Of a stretch of 64,000 nucleotides of DNA, positions 26,279-35,004 are shown one piece after another. The position numbers and the translations under genes were made by a program. Position 1 is the first letter of the stretch. The number at the start of each line of letters is the position of its first letter. Source of the stretch: CAG-791 sp000431495 (GTDB taxonomy: Bacteria; Bacillota; Clostridia; Lachnospirales; Lachnospiraceae); assembly GCA_052117605.1 (NCBI GenBank), contig JBQKIT010000017.1; one strand, written 5' to 3'. The notes beneath the pieces were generated by a model that saw nothing but the letters and a program-made list of their open reading frames with translations, was not told where the DNA came from and searched no databases.

Positions 26279-28204
26279 ATGGCAGAAAAGCAGCATTATG
26301 ACGCTTCCAGCATCCGGATACTGGAGGGACTGGAAGCGGTTCGCACCAGACCGGGAATGTACATCGGAAGTACATCAACCAGAGGACTGAATCACCTGAT
26401 TTATGAGATTGTAGACAATTCCGTGGACGAGCACCTGGCGGGATACTGTGACGCGATCCGGGTGACACTGGAAGCGGACGGATCCTGTACGGTGGAGGAC
26501 GATGGGCGCGGAATTCCGATTGATATGCATGCAAAGGGCGTATCTGCGGAGCGTGTGGTGTTCACAACGCTTCATGCCGGAGGTAAATTCGACAATAAGG
26601 CCTATGCAACCTCGGGCGGTCTTCACGGCGTCGGATCTTCTGTCGTGAACGCTCTTTCCGAGCATATGACGGTGCGTGTCCGAAAGGGCGGCATCATCTA
26701 CGAGGATAAATATAAGCAGGGCCGCCCCGATCAGGAGCTTGTGGGAGGCCTTCTTCCAGCGGTCGGAAAAGCCAAAGGGAGTGGGACAACCATTAATTTT
26801 CTTCCGGATCCGGCGATTTTCGAAAAGACGCGATTCAAAGAGGAAGAGATCAAATCCCGCCTCCATGAGACAACCTACCTGAATCCGAATCTGACCATTG
26901 TCTATGAGGACAAAAGACCCGGTACGGAAGAAGTTGTAACCTTCCATGAGCCGGACGGAATTGCGGGCTTTGTCCGGGAGCTGAACAAATCCGACGAAAC
27001 CGTTACGGATATCATCTATTTCAAGGGAAAATACGAAAGCATCGAGGTGGAATGTGCGTTTCAGTATATCCGGGATTTCCGTGAGGAAATCATGGGCTTC
27101 TGCAACAACATTTACAACTCGGAGGGCGGCACGCATCTGACCGGATTCAAGACGGCCTTTACGCAGGTCATCAACGGATACGCCAGAGAGCTTGGTGTTC
27201 TGAAGGACAAGGATGTCAACTATACCGGTGCCGATGTCCGGAACGGCATGACCGCTGTCATTGCCATCAAGCATCCGGATCCCCGGTTCGAGGGACAGAC
27301 GAAGACGAAGCTGGACAATCCGGACGCCTCCAAGGCTGTCTCACAGGTAACGACCGATGAAGCAACGCATTATTTTGACCGGAACCTGGAGCAGCTCAAG
27401 GCGGTGATCGAATGTGCGGAGCGGGCGGCGAAGATTCGCAAGTCGGAAGCCAAGGCGAAGACGAACATGCTGACAAAGTCGAAGTTTTCCTTTGATTCCA
27501 ACGGAAAGCTTGCAAACTGTGAGTCCAGAGATGCGTCGAAATGTGAGATTTTTATTGTCGAGGGTGATTCTGCAGGCGGCTCTGCGAAAATGGCAAGAAA
27601 CCGCATGTATCAGGCCATTCTTCCGATTCGCGGTAAGATTCTGAACGTGGAAAAAGCGTCCATGGACAAGGTCCTTGCGAATGCAGAGATCAAGTCGATG
27701 ATCAATGCATTCGGCTGCGGCTTTTCAGAAGGCTACGGGCAGGACTTCGATATTACGAAGCTTCGCTATGACAAGATCATTATCATGGCGGATGCCGATG
27801 TAGACGGCGCACATATTTCCACGCTGCTTCTGACACTGTTCTACCGTTTTATGCCGGATCTGATCTACGAGGGACACATCTACGTGGCAATGCCGCCGCT
27901 GTATAAGGTGGTTCCGAAGAAAAAGGGTGAGGAGGGCGAGTACCTGTACGATGATGCAGCACTTTCCCGTTACCGGAAGACGCACAGCGGCTTTACCCTT
28001 CAGCGCTACAAGGGCCTTGGAGAAATGGATCCCCAGCAGCTGTGGGAGACAACGCTGGATCCTGCGAACCGCAGACTCCGGAAGATTCAGATCGATGACG
28101 GCCGAATGGCTTCGGAGATGACAGGACTTCTGATGGGAACGGATGTTCCGCCGAGAAGAGATTATATCCATGCGCACGCAACCGACGCGGAGCTGGATGT
28201 ATAG
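26279..28204 (+). CDS. parE: Type II topoisomerase subunit B, probably ParE
   Basis: ATPase/TOPRIM subunit of 641 residues. The GHKL ATPase domain shows EIVDNSVDEH, DDGRGIPID, RPGMYIGST and HGVGSSVVNAL. The TOPRIM domain shows FIVEGDSAGGSAK and DADVDGAHISTLLL, and PLYKV precedes the C-terminal QRYKGLGEM. Length fits either GyrB or ParE. The partner 12 nt downstream lacks a canonical gyrase box, which favours topoisomerase IV. Start ATG with AAGAGGAT upstream. Confidence is high for the family, moderate for ParE over GyrB. Confidence 0.85.
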   Translation: MAEKQHYDASSIRILEGLEAVRTRPGMYIGSTSTRGLNHLIYEIVDNSVDEHLAGYCDAIRVTLEADGSCTVEDDGRGIPIDMHAKGVSAERVVFTTLHAGGKFDNKAYATSGGLHGVGSSVVNALSEHMTVRVRKGGIIYEDKYKQGRPDQELVGGLLPAVGKAKGSGTTINFLPDPAIFEKTRFKEEEIKSRLHETTYLNPNLTIVYEDKRPGTEEVVTFHEPDGIAGFVRELNKSDETVTDIIYFKGKYESIEVECAFQYIRDFREEIMGFCNNIYNSEGGTHLTGFKTAFTQVINGYARELGVLKDKDVNYTGADVRNGMTAVIAIKHPDPRFEGQTKTKLDNPDASKAVSQVTTDEATHYFDRNLEQLKAVIECAERAAKIRKSEAKAKTNMLTKSKFSFDSNGKLANCESRDASKCEIFIVEGDSAGGSAKMARNRMYQAILPIRGKILNVEKASMDKVLANAEIKSMINAFGCGFSEGYGQDFDITKLRYDKIIIMADADVDGAHISTLLLTLFYRFMPDLIYEGHIYVAMPPLYKVVPKKKGEEGEYLYDDAALSRYRKTHSGFTLQRYKGLGEMDPQQLWETTLDPANRRLRKIQIDDGRMASEMTGLLMGTDVPPRRDYIHAHATDAELDV

Positions 28205-28215
28205 GATAGAGTTAT

Positions 28216-30477
28216 ATGCCAAAGAAAACAAAAAACGAAGAGATTATTGAAGAACAGATCATTCCCAGCGAGTATTCCGAGCTGATGCAGAAATCCTATA
28301 TTGACTATGCCATGTCGGTGATCATCAGCAGGGCGCTTCCGGATATCCGGGACGGACTGAAGCCGGTTCAGCGCCGTGTGCTGTATGATATGTCGGAGCT
28401 TGGAATTCACTATGACGGCGCCTACCGGAAATCGGCGCGTATCGTCGGGGATACGATGGGTAAGTATCATCCGCACGGAGATTCTTCCATCTACGATTCG
28501 CTTGTTGTGATGGCGCAGGATTTCAAAAAGGCTCTGCCGCTTGTAGACGGACACGGAAACTTCGGTACCATCGAGGGAGACTCCGCCGCTGCAATGCGTT
28601 ACACAGAGGCGAAGCTTCAGAAGATTACGGAGGAAGCACTTCTTGCGGATCTGGACAAGAATGTGGTGGATTTTGTTCCGAATTTCGACGAGACGGAAAA
28701 GGAACCCTCTGTTCTTCCTGCCATGATTCCGAACTTTCTGATCAACGGCTCTGAGGGAATCGCCGTCGGTATGGCGACGTCAACGCCGACGCACAATGCC
28801 GCGGAGGTCATTGACGCAGAGATTGCTCTGCTGGAGGATCCGGAGGCATCCGTGCGGGACCTGATGCGCTATGTCAAGGGACCGGATTTTCCGACGGGCG
28901 GAATTGTCATCAATAAGGAAGAGCTGCGCGCCATTTACGAAACCGGACAGGGCAAAATACGTCTTCGCGGCAGAGTGGAGACGGAAAAGGGAAAATCCGG
29001 ACACCTGAATCTGGTTGTGACAGAAATTCCATACACGATGATCGGAACCGGAATTGCCAAGTTCCTGCAGGATGTTGCAGCGCTGTATGAGAATAAGGTT
29101 ACAAACGATATCATAGATATTTCGAATCAGTCGTCCAAGGAAGGAATCCGGATTGTCATTGAGCTGAAGAAGGACACCGATGTGGAGAACTTCAAGGCTC
29201 TTTTGTACAAGAAAACCAAGCTGGAAGATACGTTCGGCGTCAACATGCTCGCCATCAAGGACGGCCGTCCGGAAACCCTCTCCCTGAAGCAGATTCTGCA
29301 GGCTGATATCGATTTTGCTTTTGCGGTCACCAGACGGAAATATGAGACCATGCTCGCCAGGGAGCAGGAAAAGCGCGAGATTCAGGAAGGTCTCATCAAG
29401 GCCTGCAATGTCATTGACCTCATCATTGAGATCATTCGCGGGTCGGATTCCTCACAGCAGGCAAAGAAATGCCTTGTGGAAGGAATTACGGACGGAATCC
29501 GCTTCAAGACAAGAGAATCCGCTGTGATGGCAGCACAGCTTGCCTTTACCCCCAGGCAGGCAGATGCGATTCTGGAGCTGCGGCTTCGGAAGCTGGTCGG
29601 ACTGGAGATCAATGCTCTTTTGAAGGAGCATGAGGAGACCGTCGCCAATATTTACCGCTACGAAGATATTCTGGAACAGAGAAGCTCGATGACCAGAGTC
29701 ATCCGTGAGGAGCTCTCCAGATTCAAAAAAGGTCTTTCTTCGCCGCGTAAGACGGAAATCACGCAGGGAGAAGAGCTGGTGTATGTGAAGCCGGAGGAGG
29801 AAGAGACGAAGGTGATGTTCGTCATGGACCGCTTCGGCTATGCCAAGACCATTGATCTTGCCGCATATGAGAGAAACAAGGATACCGTGGATACGGAATT
29901 CAAGGTCCATTTTGTCTGCTCGAATCTGGGAAGGGTCTGTGTGTTTACGGATACAGGCATGATGCATACGGTGAAGGTAAGCGATCTTCCGATGGCAAAG
30001 CTGAAGGAAAAGGGCCGCCCCATCGACAACGTCTGCAAGTTTGATTCGGCAAAGGAAAATGTGATTTATATTACAAACCAGAGTGAGCTGAATCTTTATC
30101 GTCTGGTCTTTGTAACTGCGCAGGGATATGTCAAGATTGTAAGCGGAGGAGAATTTGACGTCACCCGTCTTACCATTCAGGCGACCAGGCTTGACGAGGA
30201 CGACCGTCTTGTCATGGCGGGAGCCATTACCGACCAGCAGAATATTGTGCTGCGAACGCAGGAAGGGTTCTTCCTGAAGTACAGTCTGGAAGAAATTCCG
30301 GAGCAGAAAAAGACCGCAAGAGGCGTCAGAGGAATCAGGCTTTCTGCAAAGGACGAGGTGGAGGATGCATGGATTCTGAATCCGAACGTCCCGAATACGA
30401 TCACCTTCCACGACAGAGAGATTGATCTGAATCACTTTAAGTCTACGGCCCGCGGAGGGAAGGGAACCAGAAAGTAG
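28216..30477 (+). CDS. parC: Type II topoisomerase subunit A, probably ParC
   Basis: DNA-cleaving subunit of 753 residues. The catalytic Tyr is Y129 (AAMRYTEA). The quinolone-determining region YHPHGDSSIYD carries S90 and D94, the wild-type-like Ser and Asp. The C-terminal beta-pinwheel (from about 525) lacks the gyrase box QRRGGKG at its start, which points to topoisomerase IV. A box-like ARGGKG instead sits at the extreme C-terminus (about 745-750), an odd placement. It follows the B subunit after 12 nt. A second gyrA/gyrB pair near dnaA is expected elsewhere. Confidence 0.85.
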   Translation: MPKKTKNEEIIEEQIIPSEYSELMQKSYIDYAMSVIISRALPDIRDGLKPVQRRVLYDMSELGIHYDGAYRKSARIVGDTMGKYHPHGDSSIYDSLVVMAQDFKKALPLVDGHGNFGTIEGDSAAAMRYTEAKLQKITEEALLADLDKNVVDFVPNFDETEKEPSVLPAMIPNFLINGSEGIAVGMATSTPTHNAAEVIDAEIALLEDPEASVRDLMRYVKGPDFPTGGIVINKEELRAIYETGQGKIRLRGRVETEKGKSGHLNLVVTEIPYTMIGTGIAKFLQDVAALYENKVTNDIIDISNQSSKEGIRIVIELKKDTDVENFKALLYKKTKLEDTFGVNMLAIKDGRPETLSLKQILQADIDFAFAVTRRKYETMLAREQEKREIQEGLIKACNVIDLIIEIIRGSDSSQQAKKCLVEGITDGIRFKTRESAVMAAQLAFTPRQADAILELRLRKLVGLEINALLKEHEETVANIYRYEDILEQRSSMTRVIREELSRFKKGLSSPRKTEITQGEELVYVKPEEEETKVMFVMDRFGYAKTIDLAAYERNKDTVDTEFKVHFVCSNLGRVCVFTDTGMMHTVKVSDLPMAKLKEKGRPIDNVCKFDSAKENVIYITNQSELNLYRLVFVTAQGYVKIVSGGEFDVTRLTIQATRLDEDDRLVMAGAITDQQNIVLRTQEGFFLKYSLEEIPEQKKTARGVRGIRLSAKDEVEDAWILNPNVPNTITFHDREIDLNHFKSTARGGKGTRK

Positions 30478-30496
30478 AAGACAGGAGAGGAATACT

Positions 30497-31051
30497 ATGA
30501 GAGTAATTGCAGGAACGGCGCGGAGCATGCCGCTGATGACGCCGGAGGGAATCGATACCAGACCCACACAGGACATCATCAAGGAGACACTGTTTAATAT
30601 CATCCAGTTTGATGTTCCGGGCTGCATTTTTCTGGACCTGTGTGCCGGAAGCGGTGCCATCGGAATCGAAGCACTTTCCCGCGGCGCGAAAAAGGCGTAT
30701 CTGGTAGAAAACGGACGAGATGCTGCCAAATGCATTCAGGCAAATCTTCATAAAACACATTTTGAAGAGACCGGCATTCTTCTGAAAATGGACGTACTGA
30801 ATGCACTCCATCATATTCATGAGAAGCAGGCAGATATCATCTATCTGGATCCGCCCTATCAGGCAGATACCTGCAGGAGAGCTCTCCTTGAGCTTTCCGC
30901 GCAGCCGTATGTCACGGAGGATACCCTGATCATCGTGGAGACCGCGCTGGATACCGATTTTTCCTTCCTGGAAGGAACCGGACTTGAGATTGTCCGGGAG
31001 AAGGACTACCGTTCTCAGCGCCATCTGTTTATCAAAAGAAAATCTGCATGA
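30497..31051 (+). CDS. rsmD: 16S rRNA (guanine966-N2)-methyltransferase
   Basis: SAM-dependent methyltransferase of 184 residues. It shows the N-terminal MRVIAGTARS, SAM motif I FLDLCAGSGAIGIEALSRGA (about 49-68) and the catalytic DPPY (about 116-119). It modifies G966 of 16S rRNA during 30S assembly. AGGAGAGG precedes the ATG. It is followed by coaD after 60 nt, the conserved ylbH-coaD order. Confidence 0.93.
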   Translation: MRVIAGTARSMPLMTPEGIDTRPTQDIIKETLFNIIQFDVPGCIFLDLCAGSGAIGIEALSRGAKKAYLVENGRDAAKCIQANLHKTHFEETGILLKMDVLNALHHIHEKQADIIYLDPPYQADTCRRALLELSAQPYVTEDTLIIVETALDTDFSFLEGTGLEIVREKDYRSQRHLFIKRKSA

Positions 31052-31111
31052 CATAACGGATGCAGTGAAGTACCGGCTGCCGCAGGTTGAGCGCGGCAAG
31101 GGAAGGAATTC

Positions 31112-31624
31112 ATGATAAAAGCAATCTATCCGGGAAGCTTTGATCCGGTCACCTATGGTCATATTGATGTCATCCGCAGGGCGGCCAGAATGTTCGATGA
31201 AGTGACAGTCTGTGTGTTGGACAATAAGGCGAAGACTCCGTTGTTTTCAGTGGAAGAACGTGTTAAAATGCTACAAGATGTAACCTGTGGAATTCCTAAT
31301 ATCCGCGTGGATTCCTACTATGGGCTTCTGATTGATTACGCTCAGAAAATCGGAGCTCACGTGAGCATCCGGGGGCTGCGGGCAGTCACAGATTTCGAGT
31401 ACGAACTGCAGATTGCACAGACCAACAAACTCCTCTCCAACGGGAATGTGGATACGATCTTTCTGACGACAAGCCTGCAGTATGCGTATCTGAGCTCGTC
31501 GAGCGTCAAGGAAATCGCTGCCTTCGGCGGAGATATCAGTGTCTGTGTTCCGCCAGAGGTAGAGGAAATGGTCCGCGAGAAGTACAAGATGCTTCACAGA
31601 AATGAGGACAGCCCGGAGAATTGA
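31112..31624 (+). CDS. coaD: Phosphopantetheine adenylyltransferase
   Basis: Penultimate enzyme of CoA synthesis: 4'-phosphopantetheine plus ATP gives dephospho-CoA. It has 170 residues, with the nucleotidyltransferase motif GSFDPVTYGH (H17), RGLRAVTDFEYELQ near 88, and the C-terminal YLSSSSVKEIA, a variant of the ISSTxxR-type motif. GGGAAGG lies before the ATG. It is downstream of rsmD and upstream of the coiled-coil gene. Confidence 0.95.
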   Translation: MIKAIYPGSFDPVTYGHIDVIRRAARMFDEVTVCVLDNKAKTPLFSVEERVKMLQDVTCGIPNIRVDSYYGLLIDYAQKIGAHVSIRGLRAVTDFEYELQIAQTNKLLSNGNVDTIFLTTSLQYAYLSSSSVKEIAAFGGDISVCVPPEVEEMVREKYKMLHRNEDSPEN

Positions 31625-31659
31625 CAGAAAAACCGGTACAGAGGGAGGCATAGTCTGCT

Positions 31660-32505
31660 ATGAGCAGCAACAAGATCGAACGCAAGATTGATGAGATTGA
31701 AGATTTTCTCGAAACCTGCAAATACAAACCCCTTTCCAAGGATTATATTCTGGTGAACAGGGAGAGAATCGATACGCTGGTCGAAGAGCTGCGCGATGTG
31801 ATCCCGGACGAGGTAGCAAGATACCGCGAGGTTCTGGATCAGAAGGATGCGATCTTTGCGGATGCCAAGGATAAGGCACAGGCCCTGATTCAGAAGGCTA
31901 CCGAGCAGATGAATCAGCAGATTAATGAAGAAGAGGTCATGAAGCAGGCCTATGAGCAGGCAAATCAGATGATGTCTGCTGCCAATCAGGAGGCTTCGGA
32001 TACGACACAGAAGGCGACGGACCAGGCCAACGAGATGGTGATGTCTGCACAGAATCAGGCCAACGACATCATGACGCAGGCCCAGCAGCAGTCGACGGCG
32101 ATGGTTCAGGAGGCACAGAATCAGGCGCAGATGATAGTCAGTGCGGCATCAGAGCAGGTCAATGAATACAATCGTCAGGCACAGGCATATCTGTCGGATA
32201 TGCTGGCACATCTGGAGCAGCTGACGCAGAGCGTCATCAGCGATACCAACAACGTCTACCAGTCAACGCTTCAGAGCATGAACTCGTATCTGCAGAACGT
32301 GCAGAACGACAGGAATGCACTGCTTCAGCAGCAGCAACAGTCAGAGGCTGCAAGAGCACAGGCGACGATGGCTGAGCAGGCTGCGGCAAATCAGGCAGTT
32401 CAGGAGGCCGGAGCACAGGCACAGGCGGCTGCCATTGCGCAGCAGCAGGCTGCGGCGGCAGCTGCAGACAACCAGACAGCGGATGCCGAAGTGCAGGAAG
32501 GCTGA
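31660..32505 (+). CDS. Long coiled-coil protein, Gln/Ala-rich tail
   Basis: A 281-residue acidic protein with no signal peptide or membrane segment. About 1-60 is a short conserved N-terminal segment (KIDEIEDFLETCKYKPLS). From about 60 to 200 almost every residue fits an amphipathic helix rich in Gln, Ala, Met and Asn (repeats such as QANEMVMSAQNQAND and EAQNQAQMIV). The tail from about 225 is Gln/Ala low complexity. DivIVA-type or ATPase-stalk-like annotations are plausible, but no catalytic motif is present. It lies 35 nt after coaD. The function is unknown. Confidence 0.78.
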   Translation: MSSNKIERKIDEIEDFLETCKYKPLSKDYILVNRERIDTLVEELRDVIPDEVARYREVLDQKDAIFADAKDKAQALIQKATEQMNQQINEEEVMKQAYEQANQMMSAANQEASDTTQKATDQANEMVMSAQNQANDIMTQAQQQSTAMVQEAQNQAQMIVSAASEQVNEYNRQAQAYLSDMLAHLEQLTQSVISDTNNVYQSTLQSMNSYLQNVQNDRNALLQQQQQSEAARAQATMAEQAAANQAVQEAGAQAQAAAIAQQQAAAAAADNQTADAEVQEG

Positions 32506-32655
32506 AAGAGATCTCAGAAGGCTTATAGCAGGCTTGCAGAAAGCTTATTTCAGAACAAATGATAAGAAGACGCCGGGCGTCCGTTCATTCTACGAAAAGG
32601 GATGGATGGACGCTTTGTCTTTGCGGATTTGACGTTGGAAAGGGACAGAAAATTC

Positions 32656-33222
32656 ATGAGCAGGATCGAAAAAGGAGATTACGGCTATTTCAGAAACCAG
32701 AGACAGAAGAAGCTTATCATCATGGTTCTTCTGTATGCCATGACGCTTGTGATGTACTTTGGGGCGAAGGCATATTTCGGGACCAATCGAAATCTCTTTA
32801 CGATTCTTGCCGTTCTCGTGGTTCTGCCTGCTGCCAAGTATACCGTTCAGTTTATCATGCTCGTTCGTGCGGGGGAGTGTTCCTCCGGTGTACGGGATGA
32901 GGTGGAGCAGCATATCGGACATCTTTCCGGAGCGTATGATCTTTACTTTACCAGCGAAAAGAAGAACTATAACATCTGTCATCTTGCTGTCTCCGGCGGA
33001 AGTATTGCGGCGTACACAGAGGATCCGAAGTGTGACTGCCGGGCAGGAGAGCAGCATCTTCGCCGGATGATGACAGGAAATGGAATCCATGGCTATCAGA
33101 TCCGGATTTTAACGGATTTCTCCTCCTATCTGAACAGGTTGGATCAGCTGAATGAACTGGAAGCTGCAAACGGCGGAGCGCAGGAAAAGCTTTTGCAGTT
33201 CTTCTATCAGATTTCACTGTAA
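32656..33222 (+). CDS. Unknown membrane protein with two TM segments
   Basis: A 188-residue protein. A basic N-terminus (MSRIEKGDYGYFRNQRQKK) leads into two hydrophobic segments (about 20-42 and 47-70), followed by a soluble domain of about 115 residues with a Cys pair in DPKCDCRAGEQHLRRMM. I do not recognise the family. The start at 32656 has AGGGAC about 10 nt upstream; an in-frame ATG at 32602 is weaker. It is flanked by the coiled-coil gene and an RluA-type gene. Confidence 0.65.
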   Translation: MSRIEKGDYGYFRNQRQKKLIIMVLLYAMTLVMYFGAKAYFGTNRNLFTILAVLVVLPAAKYTVQFIMLVRAGECSSGVRDEVEQHIGHLSGAYDLYFTSEKKNYNICHLAVSGGSIAAYTEDPKCDCRAGEQHLRRMMTGNGIHGYQIRILTDFSSYLNRLDQLNELEAANGGAQEKLLQFFYQISL

Positions 33223-33255
33223 CAGCGGCAGAAAAGAAAGCAGGCAGGAGTTTCA

Positions 33256-34350
33256 ATGCAGGAATATATCATTACGAATCAGGAGAAGGGGCAGAGACTG
33301 GATAAGTATGTAAAAAGAATACTTCCGGAGGCTCCTTCTTCTTTTATTTACAAAATGCTTCGAAAGAAGAACATTACACTGAACGGGCATAAGGCAGAAG
33401 GAAAGGAAAATGTGACGCAGGGCGACAGCGTTAAGCTCTTCCTTTCGGATGAAACCTTTCAGAAAATGGGCGGGGTTCGGAAGGAAGGGATGAGGAAGGA
33501 CGCCTCGGTCCGCCCGGAGGAGCTTCGCTTTTCGGAAGCGGACAAAGCGTACACCGAGCTGACCAGGAGGTATACGGCGCTTGGGCTTGTCTATGAAGAT
33601 GAGAACATTGCGGCAGCGTATAAGCCGGCGGGCGTTCTCTCCCAGAAAGCTGCTCCTTCTGATCTCTCACTGAATGAGTGGTTTCTCGGTCTCCTGCACA
33701 AGCGCGGGGAGGCGTCGCCGGATTCCTGCCGGAGGTTTATGCCGTCTGTCCAGAACCGTCTGGACCGGAATACCGAAGGCCTGGTTCTTCTTGCGAAAAC
33801 ACTTCCGGGAAGCCATCTTCTGACCTCCTTACAGCGGGAGCACCGCCTGAAAAAATACTACCGGATGATTGTTCTCGGAAAAGTGGAAAAGGCAGGAGTC
33901 ATTGAGGGCTACCTTGCCAAAGACGAGAAGACCAACACGGTGCGCTTGTCTCAGGAACAAAAGGAGGGGACAGTATACACAAGAACGGAGTATCGCCCGG
34001 TTTCCTTTTCCAGACTGGGAACAGAAGCCGTTTCCTTTGTGGAGGCGCAGCTGATCACCGGAAAAACACATCAGCTGCGTGCACATTTTGCCTCCATCGG
34101 ACATCCGATTCTCGGAGATCCGAAGTACGGGACTGCGGAAGCGAACGAGAGGGCTAGGCAGCATGGCGTAAGAGCACAGCTTCTTCTGTGCCAGAGGGTG
34201 GAGTTTCCCCCTCTTACGGGAGAATTTGAGGAGCTTTCCTGTAAGATCATCGCCTGCAGGGAGCCTGAAGTCTATGCGAGAGTGCTGCATGCAGCAAGTC
34301 ATCAGGAAAGAACACGGAACGAAGGAAAATATCAGAAAAGAAAAGGGTGA
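33256..34350 (+). CDS. RluA-family 23S rRNA pseudouridine synthase
   Basis: A 364-residue enzyme converting uridine to pseudouridine in RNA. An N-terminal S4 RNA-binding domain (about 1-62) is followed by a spacer and the RluA catalytic domain, with NRLDRNTEGLVLL (catalytic Asp at 170) and a C-terminal GKTHQLRAHFASIGHPILGDPKYG. The domain set matches RluC/RluD; the target position cannot be read from sequence. AGGCAGGAG precedes the ATG. recU starts 9 nt after its stop. Confidence 0.9.
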   Translation: MQEYIITNQEKGQRLDKYVKRILPEAPSSFIYKMLRKKNITLNGHKAEGKENVTQGDSVKLFLSDETFQKMGGVRKEGMRKDASVRPEELRFSEADKAYTELTRRYTALGLVYEDENIAAAYKPAGVLSQKAAPSDLSLNEWFLGLLHKRGEASPDSCRRFMPSVQNRLDRNTEGLVLLAKTLPGSHLLTSLQREHRLKKYYRMIVLGKVEKAGVIEGYLAKDEKTNTVRLSQEQKEGTVYTRTEYRPVSFSRLGTEAVSFVEAQLITGKTHQLRAHFASIGHPILGDPKYGTAEANERARQHGVRAQLLLCQRVEFPPLTGEFEELSCKIIACREPEVYARVLHAASHQERTRNEGKYQKRKG

Positions 34351-34359
34351 AAACCTGCT

Positions 34360-34896
34360 ATGCCAACCTGGAATTCAAGGGGCCTCCGGGGCTCCCTTCT
34401 GGAAGAAGAAATCAATCGGACGAACGAAGCCTATAAAGAACAGAATCTGTGTCTGATTCAGAAAATTCCGACGCCGATCACGCCGATTCAGCTGGATAAG
34501 GAGAGCCGGCACATTACGCTTGCGTATTTTGAACAGAAAAGTACCGTTGACTACATCGGTGTTGTACAGGGATATCCGGTTTGCTTTGACGCAAAGGAGG
34601 TAAAAACCTCTACCTTTGCGCTGCAGAACATTCATCCTCACCAGGTTGAATTTATGCGTAGGTTTGAGAAGCAGGACGGAATTGCTTTTTTTCTGATTTA
34701 CTATTCCGATCTGGACGTGTATTACTATCTGCCGTTTCGTGAATTTCTTCCGTTCTGGGAACGGATGGAGGCGGGAGGACGCAAGAGCTTTCGGTTTGAT
34801 GAGCTGGATCAGACCTACCTGCTGCCGAAAAAGCCCGGCATTATGGTTCCTTATCTTGAAATGATTAACAAGGACATCTCGGAACGGGACGGGTAA
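34360..34896 (+). CDS. recU: Holliday junction resolvase RecU
   Basis: Firmicute-type resolvase of 178 residues. The N-terminus reads WNSRGLRGSLLEEEINRTN, and the nuclease core has VDYIGVVQGYPVCFDAKE (D/ExK metal-binding residues) followed by LQNIHPHQVEFM, the RecU stalk/active-site region. It resolves four-way junctions in recombination and chromosome segregation, complementing RuvAB earlier in the window. It is coupled to the preceding RluA-type gene. In many Firmicutes recU neighbours a class A PBP gene; it does not here. Confidence 0.9.
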   Translation: MPTWNSRGLRGSLLEEEINRTNEAYKEQNLCLIQKIPTPITPIQLDKESRHITLAYFEQKSTVDYIGVVQGYPVCFDAKEVKTSTFALQNIHPHQVEFMRRFEKQDGIAFFLIYYSDLDVYYYLPFREFLPFWERMEAGGRKSFRFDELDQTYLLPKKPGIMVPYLEMINKDISERDG

Positions 34897-34906
34897 ATCC
34901 TCCGTC

Positions 34907-34935
34907 TTGACACCGAAGATTTCGTCTGTTATAGT
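34907..34935 (+). promoter_or_regulatory. Promoter of the histidine operon
   Basis: TTGACA (34907-34912), 17 nt, TATAGT (34930-34935), about 70 nt before hisZ. No T-box or His-codon leader is visible in the short leader. Confidence 0.75.
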
Positions 34936-35004
34936 CACAGATGATTTAATTGATTAGCAAGATAGCACTGCACAGTAATAAAGCGTCTGGAAGGAAAGAA
35001 CGAC

